DNA of 64,000 nucleotides, from NCBI RefSeq assembly GCF_051192575.1, contig NZ_JBPJSQ010000003.1, forward strand, positions 1-64,000, read 5' to 3'. The DNA is from Aestuariimicrobium soli (GTDB taxonomy: Bacteria; Actinomycetota; Actinomycetes; Propionibacteriales; Propionibacteriaceae). The notes under the pieces were generated by a model. It was not told where the DNA came from. It saw nothing but the letters and a program-made list of their open reading frames with translations, and did no database searches. The position numbers and the translations under genes are program-made. Of the stretch, positions 8,047 to 16,328 are shown one piece after another. Each line of letters opens with the position of its first letter. Within the stretch, counting starts at the first letter, position 1.

Positions 8047-8232
8047 GCAGTCGGCCCGGGGGGCGGCCGTGGGTGGGCCAGAAGTTGTCTCGTGGGCCAC
8101 CCAACAGAACCGGTCCACTCCTTGGAATCCCGACCCGCCCGCTACTAACTGAATGGCCGCTCTGTTTGAATGGGGTCAGGAATCATCGCCATCCTCCTGC
8201 GGGAGGCATCCAGTCAAGGAAGAGTGGACCCC

Positions 8233-8988
8233 ATGAGCAATCTGTCCCTGCAGCTGTACACGATCCGTGAGGAGCTCGAGACCAATCGCGAGCAGGCCCT
8301 CGACGTGGTCGCCTCCACCGGCATCACCGAGGTCGAACCCTTCGGCATCACCGGTTTCCGTGAGTGGCTGCCCGAGGCCTTGGCCAAGCGTGGCCTGAAG
8401 GTCACCACCACCCACACCGACGTGCTGGGCGACTTCGACAACTCGGTCGCCGCACTCAAGGAGGTGGGCGGCACCACCCTCGTCCAGCCGTTCTTCGACC
8501 CGCAGAAGTGGACGACCCAGGAGGGCATCCAGGAGCTCGCCACTGCCCTGAACGCCGCCGCCAAGAAGGCCGCCGCCGAGGGCCTGAAGGTGGGCTACCA
8601 CAACCACCACTTCGAGTTCTTCACCGACTTCGACGGCGTCAACTCCTACGACTACTTCGTGTCGCTGCTCGACCCCGAGGTCGTGCTCGAGGTCGACACC
8701 TACTGGGTGACCGTCGCCGGTCACGACGTGCTCGCCCTGCTCGAGCGTCTGGGCGACCGCGTGACCCACCTGCACGTCAAGGACGGGCCCGCACCGGTCA
8801 CCACCGAGTTCTCGATGGAGAAGCACGCCGAGCAGCCCGCCAACCAGGTGCTCGGACAGGGCAAGATCGACCTCGACGCCTTGCTGAACGCCAACCCCGA
8901 CAAGACGTGGGTGGTCGAGTTCGACAAGACTGACGGCGCCATCCTCGACGATGTCGTCGCGTCGATCAGCTACCTGCAGAACCGCTGA
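8233..8988 (+). CDS. sugar phosphate isomerase/epimerase family protein (TIM barrel)
   Basis: A 251-residue member of the AP-endonuclease-2 / xylose-isomerase-like fold. Marks include SLQLYTIREELETN at the start, the metal-site segment GYHNHHFEF, EVDTYWV and HLHVKDG. Proteins of this group isomerise, epimerise or eliminate on sugars and cyclitols using a divalent metal. The ATG at 8233 follows a GGAAGAG-type ribosome site; in-frame sequence further upstream is not conserved-looking. It begins a three-gene cluster with a Gfo/Idh dehydrogenase and a second TIM-barrel isomerase, suggesting oxidised or keto-sugar breakdown. The substrate is not identifiable. Confidence 0.8.
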   Translation: MSNLSLQLYTIREELETNREQALDVVASTGITEVEPFGITGFREWLPEALAKRGLKVTTTHTDVLGDFDNSVAALKEVGGTTLVQPFFDPQKWTTQEGIQELATALNAAAKKAAAEGLKVGYHNHHFEFFTDFDGVNSYDYFVSLLDPEVVLEVDTYWVTVAGHDVLALLERLGDRVTHLHVKDGPAPVTTEFSMEKHAEQPANQVLGQGKIDLDALLNANPDKTWVVEFDKTDGAILDDVVASISYLQNR

Positions 8989-9057
8989 TCGCGCTTCGCC
9001 CCAGCAGTACCCCCGAACACAGCATCACCCGCAAGCCAAGCACCACGAAGGACATTC

Positions 9058-10164
9058 ATGACTGACACCACCGCCCCCGCCAAGAAGCTGCGCGTCGGCA
9101 TCATCGGCCTGGGCTTCATCGCCCGCGGCAAGCACCTGCCGGGCCTCGCCTCGATCTCTGACGAGGTCGACATCATCGCCTTCTGCGACTTCGAGCAGGA
9201 GAAGTGCGACGAGTACATCGAGAAGTACGGCGTCGAGGGCAGCTACACCACCAACGACTGGAAGCAGGTCGTGGCCGACGAGACGCTGGACGTGATCCAC
9301 GTCTGCACCTGGAACGTGAGCCACGCCGAGATCACCTGCGCCGCCCTCGAGGCCGGCAAGCACGTGCTCTGCGAGAAGCCGATGGCCATCTCGTCCGACG
9401 AGGCCAAGAAGATGGTCGAGACCGCCAAGAAGACCGGCAAGATCCTCTCGATCGGCTACCAGAACCGCTACCGCCCCGACGTGCAGATGGCCCGCAAGGC
9501 CGTGGACGATGGCCTGCTCGGCGACATCTACGTCGGCAAGGCGCACGCCATTCGCCGCCGCGGCGTGCCCACCTGGGGCGTGTTCACCGACGTCGAGAAG
9601 CAGGGCGGTGGCCCGCTGATCGACATCGGCACCCACGCGCTCGACCTGTCGCTGTGGCTGATGGACAACTACGAGGTCGACTCGGTCTCGGGCTCGGTCT
9701 TCCACAAGATCTCCGAGATTCCCTACGGCGATGCCGGTTCGGACTTCCCGCAGGACAACTTCTCGACCGAGGACTCGGCCTTCGGCTACATCAAGATGAA
9801 GAACGGCGCGATGATCTTCCTCGAGGCCGCGTGGGCGATCAACCTCGCCCACTCGCGCGAGGCTGCCGTCACCCTGGCCGGCACCAAGGGCGGCGTCGAG
9901 CTCGACCACGACGGTGGACCCTACGAGGCCACCATCAACAACGTGGTGGCCGGGCGCACCGTGCTCACCAAGAGCGACGCCGGGCGGTTCTTCTCGCCCG
10001 GGGCAGCCGCCGCCGGTGACGCAGAGAACGAGGCCAAGGCCTTCTACGGTGCCGTGCGGGGCGAGAGCGACCTGGTCGTCAAGCCCGAGCAGGCGCTCGT
10101 CGTGACCCAGATCCTCGAGGCCATCTACGCCTCGGCCAAGTCGGGCGAGCCCGTCAAGTTCTGA
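9058..10164 (+). CDS. Gfo/Idh/MocA family oxidoreductase
   Basis: A 368-residue NAD(P)-dependent sugar or cyclitol dehydrogenase. The Rossmann fold shows VGIIGLGFIARG (about 13-24); the family signature CEKPMA follows near residue 105, and the second-domain segment GGGPLIDIGTHALDL carries the His expected at the active site. It sits 69 bp after one TIM-barrel isomerase and 129 bp before another, probably as one operon. Its leader, AAGGACATTC before the ATG, is identical to that of the second Gfo/Idh gene at 34020. A large hairpin follows the stop codon (10173-10228). The substrate is unknown. Confidence 0.85.
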   Translation: MTDTTAPAKKLRVGIIGLGFIARGKHLPGLASISDEVDIIAFCDFEQEKCDEYIEKYGVEGSYTTNDWKQVVADETLDVIHVCTWNVSHAEITCAALEAGKHVLCEKPMAISSDEAKKMVETAKKTGKILSIGYQNRYRPDVQMARKAVDDGLLGDIYVGKAHAIRRRGVPTWGVFTDVEKQGGGPLIDIGTHALDLSLWLMDNYEVDSVSGSVFHKISEIPYGDAGSDFPQDNFSTEDSAFGYIKMKNGAMIFLEAAWAINLAHSREAAVTLAGTKGGVELDHDGGPYEATINNVVAGRTVLTKSDAGRFFSPGAAAAGDAENEAKAFYGAVRGESDLVVKPEQALVVTQILEAIYASAKSGEPVKF

Positions 10165-10172
10165 GTTCGGCA

Positions 10173-10228
10173 CCGCGAGCCGGTCACTCCTGCGCCACCC
10201 GCGTGGCCAGTGGGTGACCGGCTCGCGG
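10173..10228 (+). terminator. long hairpin between the dehydrogenase and second isomerase genes
   Basis: Perfect 15-bp inverted arms at 10173-10187 and 10214-10228. The 26-nt loop contains a smaller GCCAC/GTGGC stem. There is no U tract. It could partly stop transcription, stabilise the 3' end, or set the relative levels of the two genes. Confidence 0.55.
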
Positions 10229-10293
10229 CATCACCGCCCTCGTCCACCCGCCTCACCACCCTTCGTCCCACACACACTTCGAGAGGAACGCAC

Positions 10294-11244
10294 ATGAAGC
10301 TGGGATTCCTGACCGCCTGCCTGCCGACCTGGTCGCTCGAGCAGATCGCCGACTACGCCGTCGAGCAGGGCTACCAGACCCTGGAGGTCGCCTGCTGGCC
10401 CGGCGGCCCCGCCACCCGTGACTTCGAGGCGTCGCACATCGACGTCTCGAACCTCGACGCCGAGGTCGAGCGGGTCAACAAGATTCGCGAGAAGACCGGG
10501 CTCGAGATCACCTCGCTGGCCTACTACGAGAACAACCTCAACGGTGACCTCGAGCGGCGTGGGCAGATTCGTGAGCACTTCAAGAAGGTCATCGACATGG
10601 CCGCCGCGCTCGACGTGAAGACGGCGGGCACCTTCATCGGCCGCGACATGGCCAAGTCGATCAACGAGAACCAGCGCGAGGCCGAGCGCGTGTTCCCCGA
10701 GATCACCGATCACGCCGGCGAGAAGGGCGTGAAGGTCGTCATCGAGAACTGCGTGATGGAGGGCTGGCACCCCGACGGCTACCCCGGCAACATCGCCTAC
10801 TCGCCCGAGCTGTGGGAGTGGATGTGCAAGGAGCTGGGGCTGTTCCTCAACTGGGACCCCAGCCACCTGACCTGGATCGGCATCGACCCGGTCGAGACCA
10901 TCGAGCCGTTCGCGGAGTACATCGTGCACGCCCAGGCCAAGGATCTCGAGCTGTTCCCGCGCAAGCGCAACGAGATGGGCTTCTACGGCACCATCAACAA
11001 GGGCGGCAACCCCTGGTACATGGGCTGGTGGCGCTACCGCGTGCCAGGCCGCGGCACCGTTGACTGGCCGAAGGTCGTCGACAAGCTCTACGAGGTGGGC
11101 TACACCGGCACCCTCTCGGTCGAGCACGAGGACCCGCTGTGGGGTGGTGATCCCGAGAAGAACATCGAAGGATTGCGGATCGCCTACAACCACCTGCGCC
11201 CGCTGATCGGCTCCATCGAGCCGAACCTGTCGCACCTGGCCTGA
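10294..11244 (+). CDS. sugar phosphate isomerase/epimerase family protein (TIM barrel)
   Basis: A 316-residue xylose-isomerase-like barrel, longer than its neighbour at 8233 and clearly distinct from it. Recognisable segments are MKLGFLTACLPTWSLEQIADYA, VVIENCVMEGW (metal-site Glu), LNWDPSHLTW (Asp and His) and TLSVEHEDP (Glu near the C-terminus). The pattern E...DPSH...H...E fits a divalent-metal site. The ATG at 10294 follows GAGAGG; sequence upstream in frame is intergenic hairpin. It is the last gene of the cluster. The likely job is isomerisation or epimerisation of the product of the adjacent dehydrogenase. Confidence 0.8.
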   Translation: MKLGFLTACLPTWSLEQIADYAVEQGYQTLEVACWPGGPATRDFEASHIDVSNLDAEVERVNKIREKTGLEITSLAYYENNLNGDLERRGQIREHFKKVIDMAAALDVKTAGTFIGRDMAKSINENQREAERVFPEITDHAGEKGVKVVIENCVMEGWHPDGYPGNIAYSPELWEWMCKELGLFLNWDPSHLTWIGIDPVETIEPFAEYIVHAQAKDLELFPRKRNEMGFYGTINKGGNPWYMGWWRYRVPGRGTVDWPKVVDKLYEVGYTGTLSVEHEDPLWGGDPEKNIEGLRIAYNHLRPLIGSIEPNLSHLA

Positions 11245-11253
11245 GCTGCCGGG

Positions 11254-11306
11254 TCGTCCGATCTGGCGCGGCTCGGGTCGTCCGATCAGGCCGGGTTGGT
11301 CGTCCG
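11254..11306. repeat. three closely spaced TCGTCCGATC copies
   Basis: TCGTCCG occurs at 11254-11260, 11278-11284 and 11300-11306, each followed by AT, at 24- and 22-bp intervals just after the isomerase stop. This is non-coding, so codon preference does not explain the motif here. Confidence 0.6.
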
Positions 11307-11323
11307 ATCTGGCGCAAACTCCT

Positions 11324-11373
11324 AGGAAAACGTGCCGCCCCCAGGAAACTTCCTGAGGGCGGCACGTTTTCCT
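11324..11373 (+). terminator. strong two-tier hairpin terminator
   Basis: Perfect 17-bp arms at 11324-11340 and 11357-11373, each beginning or ending with AGGAAAACG/CGTTTTCCT. The 16-nt loop holds a 6-bp inner stem (CAGGAA/TTCCTG). The arm ends in CGTTTTCCT, giving a short T run on either strand, so it can act in both directions. It closes the isomerase operon. Confidence 0.7.
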
Positions 11374-11456
11374 GCTGGTCTGTGGACGACGGCGTCGAGG
11401 CCGCGCGCCCGGACGAGCCGCTCCTCGCTCTCGCGCCAGCCGCCCCCTCGCTCTCC

Positions 11457-11541
11457 CATCTGCCGCCTCTTGCCGCGTTTGCACCATGCTGCACCGTGGG
11501 CAGATGCGAGCAGGGGCGGCAGATGCCAGCAGAGGCGGCAG
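11457..11541. repeat. intergenic inverted repeat with GGCAGATG units
   Basis: The 412-bp gap 11245-11656 contains no supported gene. This part has 11-bp perfect arms (11460-11470 and 11531-11541) and several CATCTGCC / GGCAGATG units. The same units occur at 25999-26064 in a better-preserved inverted repeat, so the two look like members of one small dispersed element family. Confidence 0.5.
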
Positions 11542-11656
11542 CTGGGCCCTCGACCGGACCCTGGTGCGCGCGCCAAGGTGAACTTTGTCTGAACGGTGAG
11601 CGTCGGGGCTTCGGCTCGGATTGCGCGGAACCCGCACGGGGGCGCACCCTTCTGGT

Positions 11657-12862
11657 GTGACCGAAGTGTTCATCATTCTGGGAGCCGTGATCGTCGTCGC
11701 CCTCGCGTTCGACTTCACCAATGGGTTCCACGACACCGCGAACGCCATGGCGACCTCCATCGCCACCGGTGCCCTGAAGCCCAAGACCGCCGTCGGGCTG
11801 TCCGCGATCCTCAACCTGATCGGCGCCTTCCTGTCGATCCAGGTGGCCCTGACCGTCACCAAGGACGTGATCAGGATTCAGGACGACACCGGCGCCCCCC
11901 TCGCCATCGACCACACGGTGCTGCTGGGCGTGGTGTTGGCCGGCCTCGTCGGCGGGGTGCTGTGGAACCTGGTCACGTGGCTGCTGGGCATTCCCTCCTC
12001 GTCGTCCCACGCCCTCTTCGGCGGACTGATCGGCGCCACCATTGCCGGCTTGGGCACCTCGTCGGTCAAGTGGAGCGGCATCGTCGAGAAGGTGGCGATC
12101 CCGGCGATCGCGGCACCGGTGGTGGCCGGCCTGGTGGCGGCCTTGGCCACCTGGCTCGTCTACCGGATCGCCGCGAAGGTGCCCGACGGCACCCGCACCC
12201 GCGGCTTCCGCTGGGGCCAGATCGGGTCGGCCTCGCTGGTCTCGCTCGCGCATGGCACCAATGACGCCCAGAAGACGATGGGCGTGATCACCCTGGCCCT
12301 GATCGCGGCAGGTCAGTGGACCGTCGTGCAGGGCATTCCGTGGTGGGTGAAGGTGCTGTGCGCCGTCGCCATCGCCGCGGGCACCTGGTCGGGCGGGTGG
12401 CGGGTCATCCGCACCCTCGGCAAGGGCTTGGTCGAGATCGACTCCCCGCAGGGCATGGCCGCCGAAACCGCCTCGGCCGCGATCATCCTGTCGTCGTCGC
12501 ACGCCGGCATGTCGCTGTCGACCACGCACGTGGCCACCGGGTCGATCCTGGGCTCGGGGGTCGGCAAGCCCGGCGCCCAGGTGCGCTGGGGTGTGGCCGG
12601 CCGCATGCTGGTGGCCTGGCTGATCACGCTGCCCGCCGCGGCCGCCGTCGGCGCGGTCTGCGAGTTGCTGGTGCGCTTCCTGCCCGGCCTGGCCGGCGAG
12701 GGTGCGGTGCTCGTGCTGCTGGCCGCGGCCGTCGTGCTGATCCTGCTGCGGGCCCGCAAGAACCCGATCCACCACGCCAACGTGAACGACGAGTGGGACG
12801 GTGGCCTGACCCCGGCCGAACTCGAGCAGACCCAGACCCAGAACGAGAAGGTGCCGGCATGA
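11657..12862 (+). CDS. pit: PiT-family inorganic phosphate transporter
   Basis: Low-affinity metal-phosphate/H+ symporter in the membrane. The two inverted halves are marked by FTNGFHDTANAMATS near residue 20 and AHGTNDAQKTMG near residue 200, the family signatures. About ten hydrophobic segments are visible over 401 residues. The GTG start at 11657 gives the usual N-terminus (TEVFIILGAVIVVALAFDFTNG); no good ribosome site precedes it, so the start is less certain. The stop overlaps the next start as ATGA, so the three genes to 13455 are one operon. Confidence 0.9.
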   Translation: MTEVFIILGAVIVVALAFDFTNGFHDTANAMATSIATGALKPKTAVGLSAILNLIGAFLSIQVALTVTKDVIRIQDDTGAPLAIDHTVLLGVVLAGLVGGVLWNLVTWLLGIPSSSSHALFGGLIGATIAGLGTSSVKWSGIVEKVAIPAIAAPVVAGLVAALATWLVYRIAAKVPDGTRTRGFRWGQIGSASLVSLAHGTNDAQKTMGVITLALIAAGQWTVVQGIPWWVKVLCAVAIAAGTWSGGWRVIRTLGKGLVEIDSPQGMAAETASAAIILSSSHAGMSLSTTHVATGSILGSGVGKPGAQVRWGVAGRMLVAWLITLPAAAAVGAVCELLVRFLPGLAGEGAVLVLLAAAVVLILLRARKNPIHHANVNDEWDGGLTPAELEQTQTQNEKVPA

Positions 12863-13140
12863 CCCCCCTCGAACTGCACGCCGCCACGCTGGTGCGCGAA
12901 CTGGCCACGGTGATGGTGGTGGCCCTCGCCCTCGGCGCCGGCATCCCGGCGATCTTCGCCGCCGGCATGCGCGCCACGACCATGGGGCGCACCGTCAGCG
13001 CCGACGGCCACTCCGAGACCGGCACGATGTCGGTCAGCGGCCGCGTGCTCAGCACGCTGTGCTTCGCGGTGGTGGCCCTCGCCGTGCTCTGCGGCGTCGC
13101 CTTCATCGTCGCCGGCAAGCAGATCATGAAGGCGTTCTGA
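12859..13140 (+). CDS. small membrane protein of the phosphate transporter operon
   Basis: 93 residues with two hydrophobic segments (about 13-36 and 66-88) and a Gly/Ser-rich middle. It is coupled to pit by an ATGA overlap and followed 3 bp later by the DUF3349 gene. I do not recognise a named family. Position suggests an accessory to phosphate transport, by inference only. Confidence 0.7.
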   Translation: MTPLELHAATLVRELATVMVVALALGAGIPAIFAAGMRATTMGRTVSADGHSETGTMSVSGRVLSTLCFAVVALAVLCGVAFIVAGKQIMKAF

Positions 13141-13143
13141 GTC

Positions 13144-13455
13144 ATGGGCGACTCGATCATCTCGAAGGTGGTGGGCTGGCTGACCGCCGGCTATCCCCAG
13201 GGCGTTCCGGCGCAGGACATGCTGCCGCTGCTCGAGGTGCTGCGGCGTCGCCTGACGCCCGGCGAGGTCGACGACGTCGCCCAGAGACTGGCCGAGGCCC
13301 AGGTGGTGCCCGTGACCGCCGAGCAGATCCGCGAGATGGTGCTCACCGTCGTCCGCGAACAGCCCTCGGACGACGACGTGCACCGGGTGGCGTCGCACCT
13401 GGCACTGGGTGGGTGGCCGTTGGCCACCGCCGACTTCGGACGACCCGAGGCCTGA
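13144..13455 (+). CDS. DUF3349 family protein
   Basis: 103 residues of the actinobacterial DUF3349 family, recognised from WLTAGYPQGVPAQDMLPLL and the helical segment that follows (LRRRLTPGEVDDVAQRL). Small helical soluble protein of unknown function. It is the last gene of the pit operon. The start lies 3 bp after the previous stop. Confidence 0.75.
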   Translation: MGDSIISKVVGWLTAGYPQGVPAQDMLPLLEVLRRRLTPGEVDDVAQRLAEAQVVPVTAEQIREMVLTVVREQPSDDDVHRVASHLALGGWPLATADFGRPEA

Positions 13456-13496
13456 GCGCCCCCAAACCCCATCGCCCACCGAGGCCCTGGGGCGGG

Positions 13497-13949
13497 TCAG
13501 TCGACCCCGTTCTCGAGGTCGGCCGCGAGGATCTCGTTGAGCAGGGCTCGGGTGCGCGTCTGCAACGACCGCAGGTGCTTGCCGCGCTCGCGCCGGTTCA
13601 TGGTCTCGACGAGCGGCAGCTTCGCGCGGATCTGAGTGGCGCGGGCCTGCCACCCGGCCGCCTGAGCCTCCCGGACGAGCCTGGCGCCCTTCCCCTGCTG
13701 GGCGTCGGTGGCGTAGCGGTCGATCTCGTCGAGCTGGGCCCGCAGCGCGGCGACGGGGGAGCGTTTCTTGCCGGCGTCCTGCAGGTTGGTGACCATCGTG
13801 CGCACCTGGTCGGAGATCCGGTCGTCCTTGTTGAGGGCCTCCCAGACCTCGCCGGCGGCCTTGGTGGCCACGATGATCACGCTGGCCAGGGCGCCGATCT
13901 TGGCGGTGTCCAGCTTGTTGCTCTGCTTGTCGCCCGTGTTGTCGGCCAT
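13497..13949 (-). CDS. uncharacterised actinobacterial helical protein
   Basis: 150 residues, mostly charged helix. One weakly hydrophobic stretch (KIGALASVIIVATKAAGEVW, about 17-36) is followed by basic, coiled-coil-like sequence to the end. I do not recognise a named domain. No signal peptide is apparent. The ATG is supported by a TACAGT box six bases upstream, so the gene is a single leaderless unit. Confidence 0.65.
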   Translation of the reverse strand: MADNTGDKQSNKLDTAKIGALASVIIVATKAAGEVWEALNKDDRISDQVRTMVTNLQDAGKKRSPVAALRAQLDEIDRYATDAQQGKGARLVREAQAAGWQARATQIRAKLPLVETMNRRERGKHLRSLQTRTRALLNEILAADLENGVD

Positions 13950-13955
13950 GGCGTC

Positions 13956-13961
13956 ACTGTA
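13956..13961 (-). promoter_or_regulatory. -10 box of the gene at 13497-13949, leaderless type
   Basis: TACAGT on the minus strand, six bases before the ATG. Confidence 0.6.
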
Positions 13962-14072
13962 CGCAGCCGACGGGCGTGCACGGTGGGTTGGGGAGGCATG
14001 ACAGTGACTCTCTGAACCCTTGACCCCCTTGAGCGGCGGCCCGAGAGTTGGTGCTGACCGACGAGGAGCCTG

Positions 14073-15722
14073 ATGTCAGCCGAACCACGAACCACGCCCC
14101 AGCCCAGCACCCCCCAGCCCAGCACAGCCGAGACCGGCGCGCTGGCGCCGCTGCGTCGTCCGCTGTTCGCGCTGCTCTGGGCAGGCGTGCTGATCTCGGG
14201 CTTCGGCAGCTGGATGCAGAACGTCGGCGCCCAGTGGACCTTCGTCAACGCCCCGAACGCGGCGGTGATCGTCTCGATCGTGCAGGCGGCCACCCCCCTG
14301 CCGATGCTTCTGCTGGCGCTGCCGGGCGGAGTGCTGGCCGACAGCTTCGACCGCCGACACATCCTGATCGTGACCCAGATCTACTTCGCCCTGGTCTCGA
14401 CCACGATCGCGGTGCTGTCGTTCGGCAACCAGCTCACGGCCGTCACGCTGATCGCCCTCACCCTCGCCGTCGGTGCCGGCATGGCGCTGCAGTTGCCGAC
14501 CTGGTCGGCGCTCATCCCCGAGGTGCTGCCGCGCGAGGAACTGCGCGCCGCGGCCCGCCTCGACATGGTGTCGGTGAACCTCTCGCGCGCCGCCGGCCCG
14601 GCCGTCGCCGGGCTGGTGATCGCTGGCCTCGGCGTCTCGTGGACCTTCCTCTTGAACGCCTTCTCGGTGATCCCGATGCTGCTGGTCGTGGCTCTGTGGC
14701 GTCGTTCCCGCGCGCAGCGCTCGGGCCAGCGCGAGCGCTTCCTGCCCGCGCTGCTGACCGGGTCGCGGTACGTGCGACACGATCCGGTGGTGCGCCGCAT
14801 CCTGGTGCGGCTGGGGCTGTTCGTCGTGCCCGCCACCTCGATCTGGGCGCTGCTGGCCATCATCGCGACCCGCCGGTTGGGGCTCGGTGCCGGCGGCTAC
14901 GGGCTGCTCTACACCGCGTTCGGGCTGGGCCCAGTGGCGGGTGCGCTGGTGATCCCGCGGGTGCGCCGACTGGTGTCGACCAACGCCCTGTTGGTGATCA
15001 CGGGCCTGCTCTACGCCGTCTGTCTGGCCGGCGTGGTGTGGGTGCCCGGCATCGTCGCGGCTGCACCGCTGCTGATGGTGGTCGGGGCTGGCTGGATGGC
15101 CGCCACCTCGACGTTCATCGCCGAACTGCAGCTGGTGTTGCCCGCCTGGGTCAGGGCCTGCGCGATCGGCATCTACATGATGACCTTCACCGGCTCTCAG
15201 GCCGTGGCCGCGCCGGTGTGGGGTCTGGTCGCCCAGCGCTTCGAGGTGCAGTGGGCGATCGTGGCAGCCGCCGCCACCGTGGCCCTCACCACGCTGATCG
15301 GCATGATCTGGCTGCCGCTGCCCGACACCTCACACCGCGACCCCTCGCCCGTCAAGTACTGGGGCGACGCCCGCCTGGTGCTGGCCGACGACCCGGGTCA
15401 GGGGGCCGTGATGGTGGTCTGCGAGTACACCATCGCCGCCGAGAACGAGACCGCCTGGCTCGAGGCGATGGAGCCGATGCGCCGCAGTCGCCTGCGCTCG
15501 GGCGCCTTCCGGTGGGACCTGTTCCGCGTCGCCGAGCATCCGGGGGTCTTCCACGAGGTCTTCGAGGTCTCCAGCTGGGCCGAACACGTGCTGCAGCACG
15601 AGGGTGGACGACTCACCCGCGACGACCAGCGCATCGAGGAGCGGGCGCTGGGGTTCTCGCACCCACCGGTCGTCACCCGTCACCTGGTGCCGCCCTCACC
15701 CGCATCACCGGTCGAGTCCTAG
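14073..15722 (+). CDS. MFS exporter with C-terminal monooxygenase-like domain (MFS_3 type)
   Basis: 549-residue major facilitator of the MFS_3 / enterobactin-exporter-like group. Twelve hydrophobic segments fill residues 25-410; LADSFDRRHILI after helix 2 is the family loop. The C-terminal 120 residues (from about VMVVCEYTIAAENETAWLEAM) form an antibiotic-biosynthesis-monooxygenase-like ferredoxin fold, often fused to this group of transporters. The substrate is unknown. The ATG at 14073 follows CGAGGAG. The final TAG is also the start of the promoter box of the next gene. Confidence 0.85.
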   Translation: MSAEPRTTPQPSTPQPSTAETGALAPLRRPLFALLWAGVLISGFGSWMQNVGAQWTFVNAPNAAVIVSIVQAATPLPMLLLALPGGVLADSFDRRHILIVTQIYFALVSTTIAVLSFGNQLTAVTLIALTLAVGAGMALQLPTWSALIPEVLPREELRAAARLDMVSVNLSRAAGPAVAGLVIAGLGVSWTFLLNAFSVIPMLLVVALWRRSRAQRSGQRERFLPALLTGSRYVRHDPVVRRILVRLGLFVVPATSIWALLAIIATRRLGLGAGGYGLLYTAFGLGPVAGALVIPRVRRLVSTNALLVITGLLYAVCLAGVVWVPGIVAAAPLLMVVGAGWMAATSTFIAELQLVLPAWVRACAIGIYMMTFTGSQAVAAPVWGLVAQRFEVQWAIVAAAATVALTTLIGMIWLPLPDTSHRDPSPVKYWGDARLVLADDPGQGAVMVVCEYTIAAENETAWLEAMEPMRRSRLRSGAFRWDLFRVAEHPGVFHEVFEVSSWAEHVLQHEGGRLTRDDQRIEERALGFSHPPVVTRHLVPPSPASPVES

Positions 15723-15725
15723 ACT
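15720..15725 (+). promoter_or_regulatory. -10 box of the kinase gene, overlapping the MFS stop
   Basis: TAGACT seven bases before the ATG at 15733. The TAG is the stop codon of the preceding MFS gene. Confidence 0.55.
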
Positions 15726-15732
15726 TCGGCGA

Positions 15733-16296
15733 ATGGATCGTCCCACCCTGCACCTGACCGTCGGTCTGCCCGGCACGGGCAAGACCACTCTCGCCCGGCA
15801 CATCGCGGACGAGACCGGTGCCCTGCGCCTCACCCCCGATGAATGGATGCGGCCCCTGTTCGGGGTCTCCGACGTCGACGGCAAGCGCGACGTGCTCGAG
15901 GGACGCCTGATCTGGACCGGCTTCCAGGCCCTGCGCGGCGGTCTCTCGACGATCCTCGACTTCGGCTGTTGGTCGCCCGAGGAGCGCTGGGCGATCCGTG
16001 ACCTGGCCCGGCTCGCGGGGGCCGACTTCCGGCTGCACCACCTCACCCTTCCCGAGTACGAGCGCCGCGCCCGCTGCGACCAACGCTGGCTCGAGACCCC
16101 GCACGAGACCTTCGAGATGACCGCGGCCGACCACGACCTCTACGCGACCCAGTGCATTCCCCCGAGTGCGGACGAGCTCGCCGGTCACCCCATGCCCGCA
16201 CCGGCCGACGGGCACGAGTCGTGGGCGGCCTGGGCCTCGTCCCGCTGGCCGGGTCTGCCGCGACTCGACCTGTCGACGGAGACCAAAAGCCGCTGA
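15733..16296 (+). CDS. P-loop kinase-like ATPase
   Basis: 187 residues with an N-terminal Walker A, GLPGTGKTTLARHIA (about 11-25). A downstream LTPDEWMRPLF, an Asp-containing ILDFGCWSPEER and an Arg-rich lid (YERRARCDQRW) follow. This is the layout of small AAA/zeta-toxin-like or gluconate-kinase-like P-loop phosphotransferases. The substrate is not predictable. The start is fixed by a TAGACT box seven bases upstream; in-frame sequence before it belongs to the MFS gene in another frame. Confidence 0.75.
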   Translation: MDRPTLHLTVGLPGTGKTTLARHIADETGALRLTPDEWMRPLFGVSDVDGKRDVLEGRLIWTGFQALRGGLSTILDFGCWSPEERWAIRDLARLAGADFRLHHLTLPEYERRARCDQRWLETPHETFEMTAADHDLYATQCIPPSADELAGHPMPAPADGHESWAAWASSRWPGLPRLDLSTETKSR

Positions 16297-16316
16297 CGAG
16301 CTGGCCCCGCCTGTGC

Positions 16317-16322
16317 CACAGT
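16317..16322 (+). promoter_or_regulatory. possible -10 box of the DUF5302 gene
   Basis: CACAGT six bases before the ATG at 16329. The first T is replaced by C, so confidence is lower than for the TAnnnT cases. Confidence 0.4.
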
Positions 16323-16328
16323 GGGCCC

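Noticed and set aside
11322..11660. Several short open frames after the isomerase operon
   Set aside because: They cover a terminator hairpin and repeat units and have no recognisable sequence; random frames are common at 70 % GC.
10994..12775. A 593-codon minus-strand frame opposite the phosphate transporter
   Set aside because: The product is a Gly/Arg/Gln-rich shadow with no hydrophobic or catalytic pattern; the plus strand carries the clear PiT protein.
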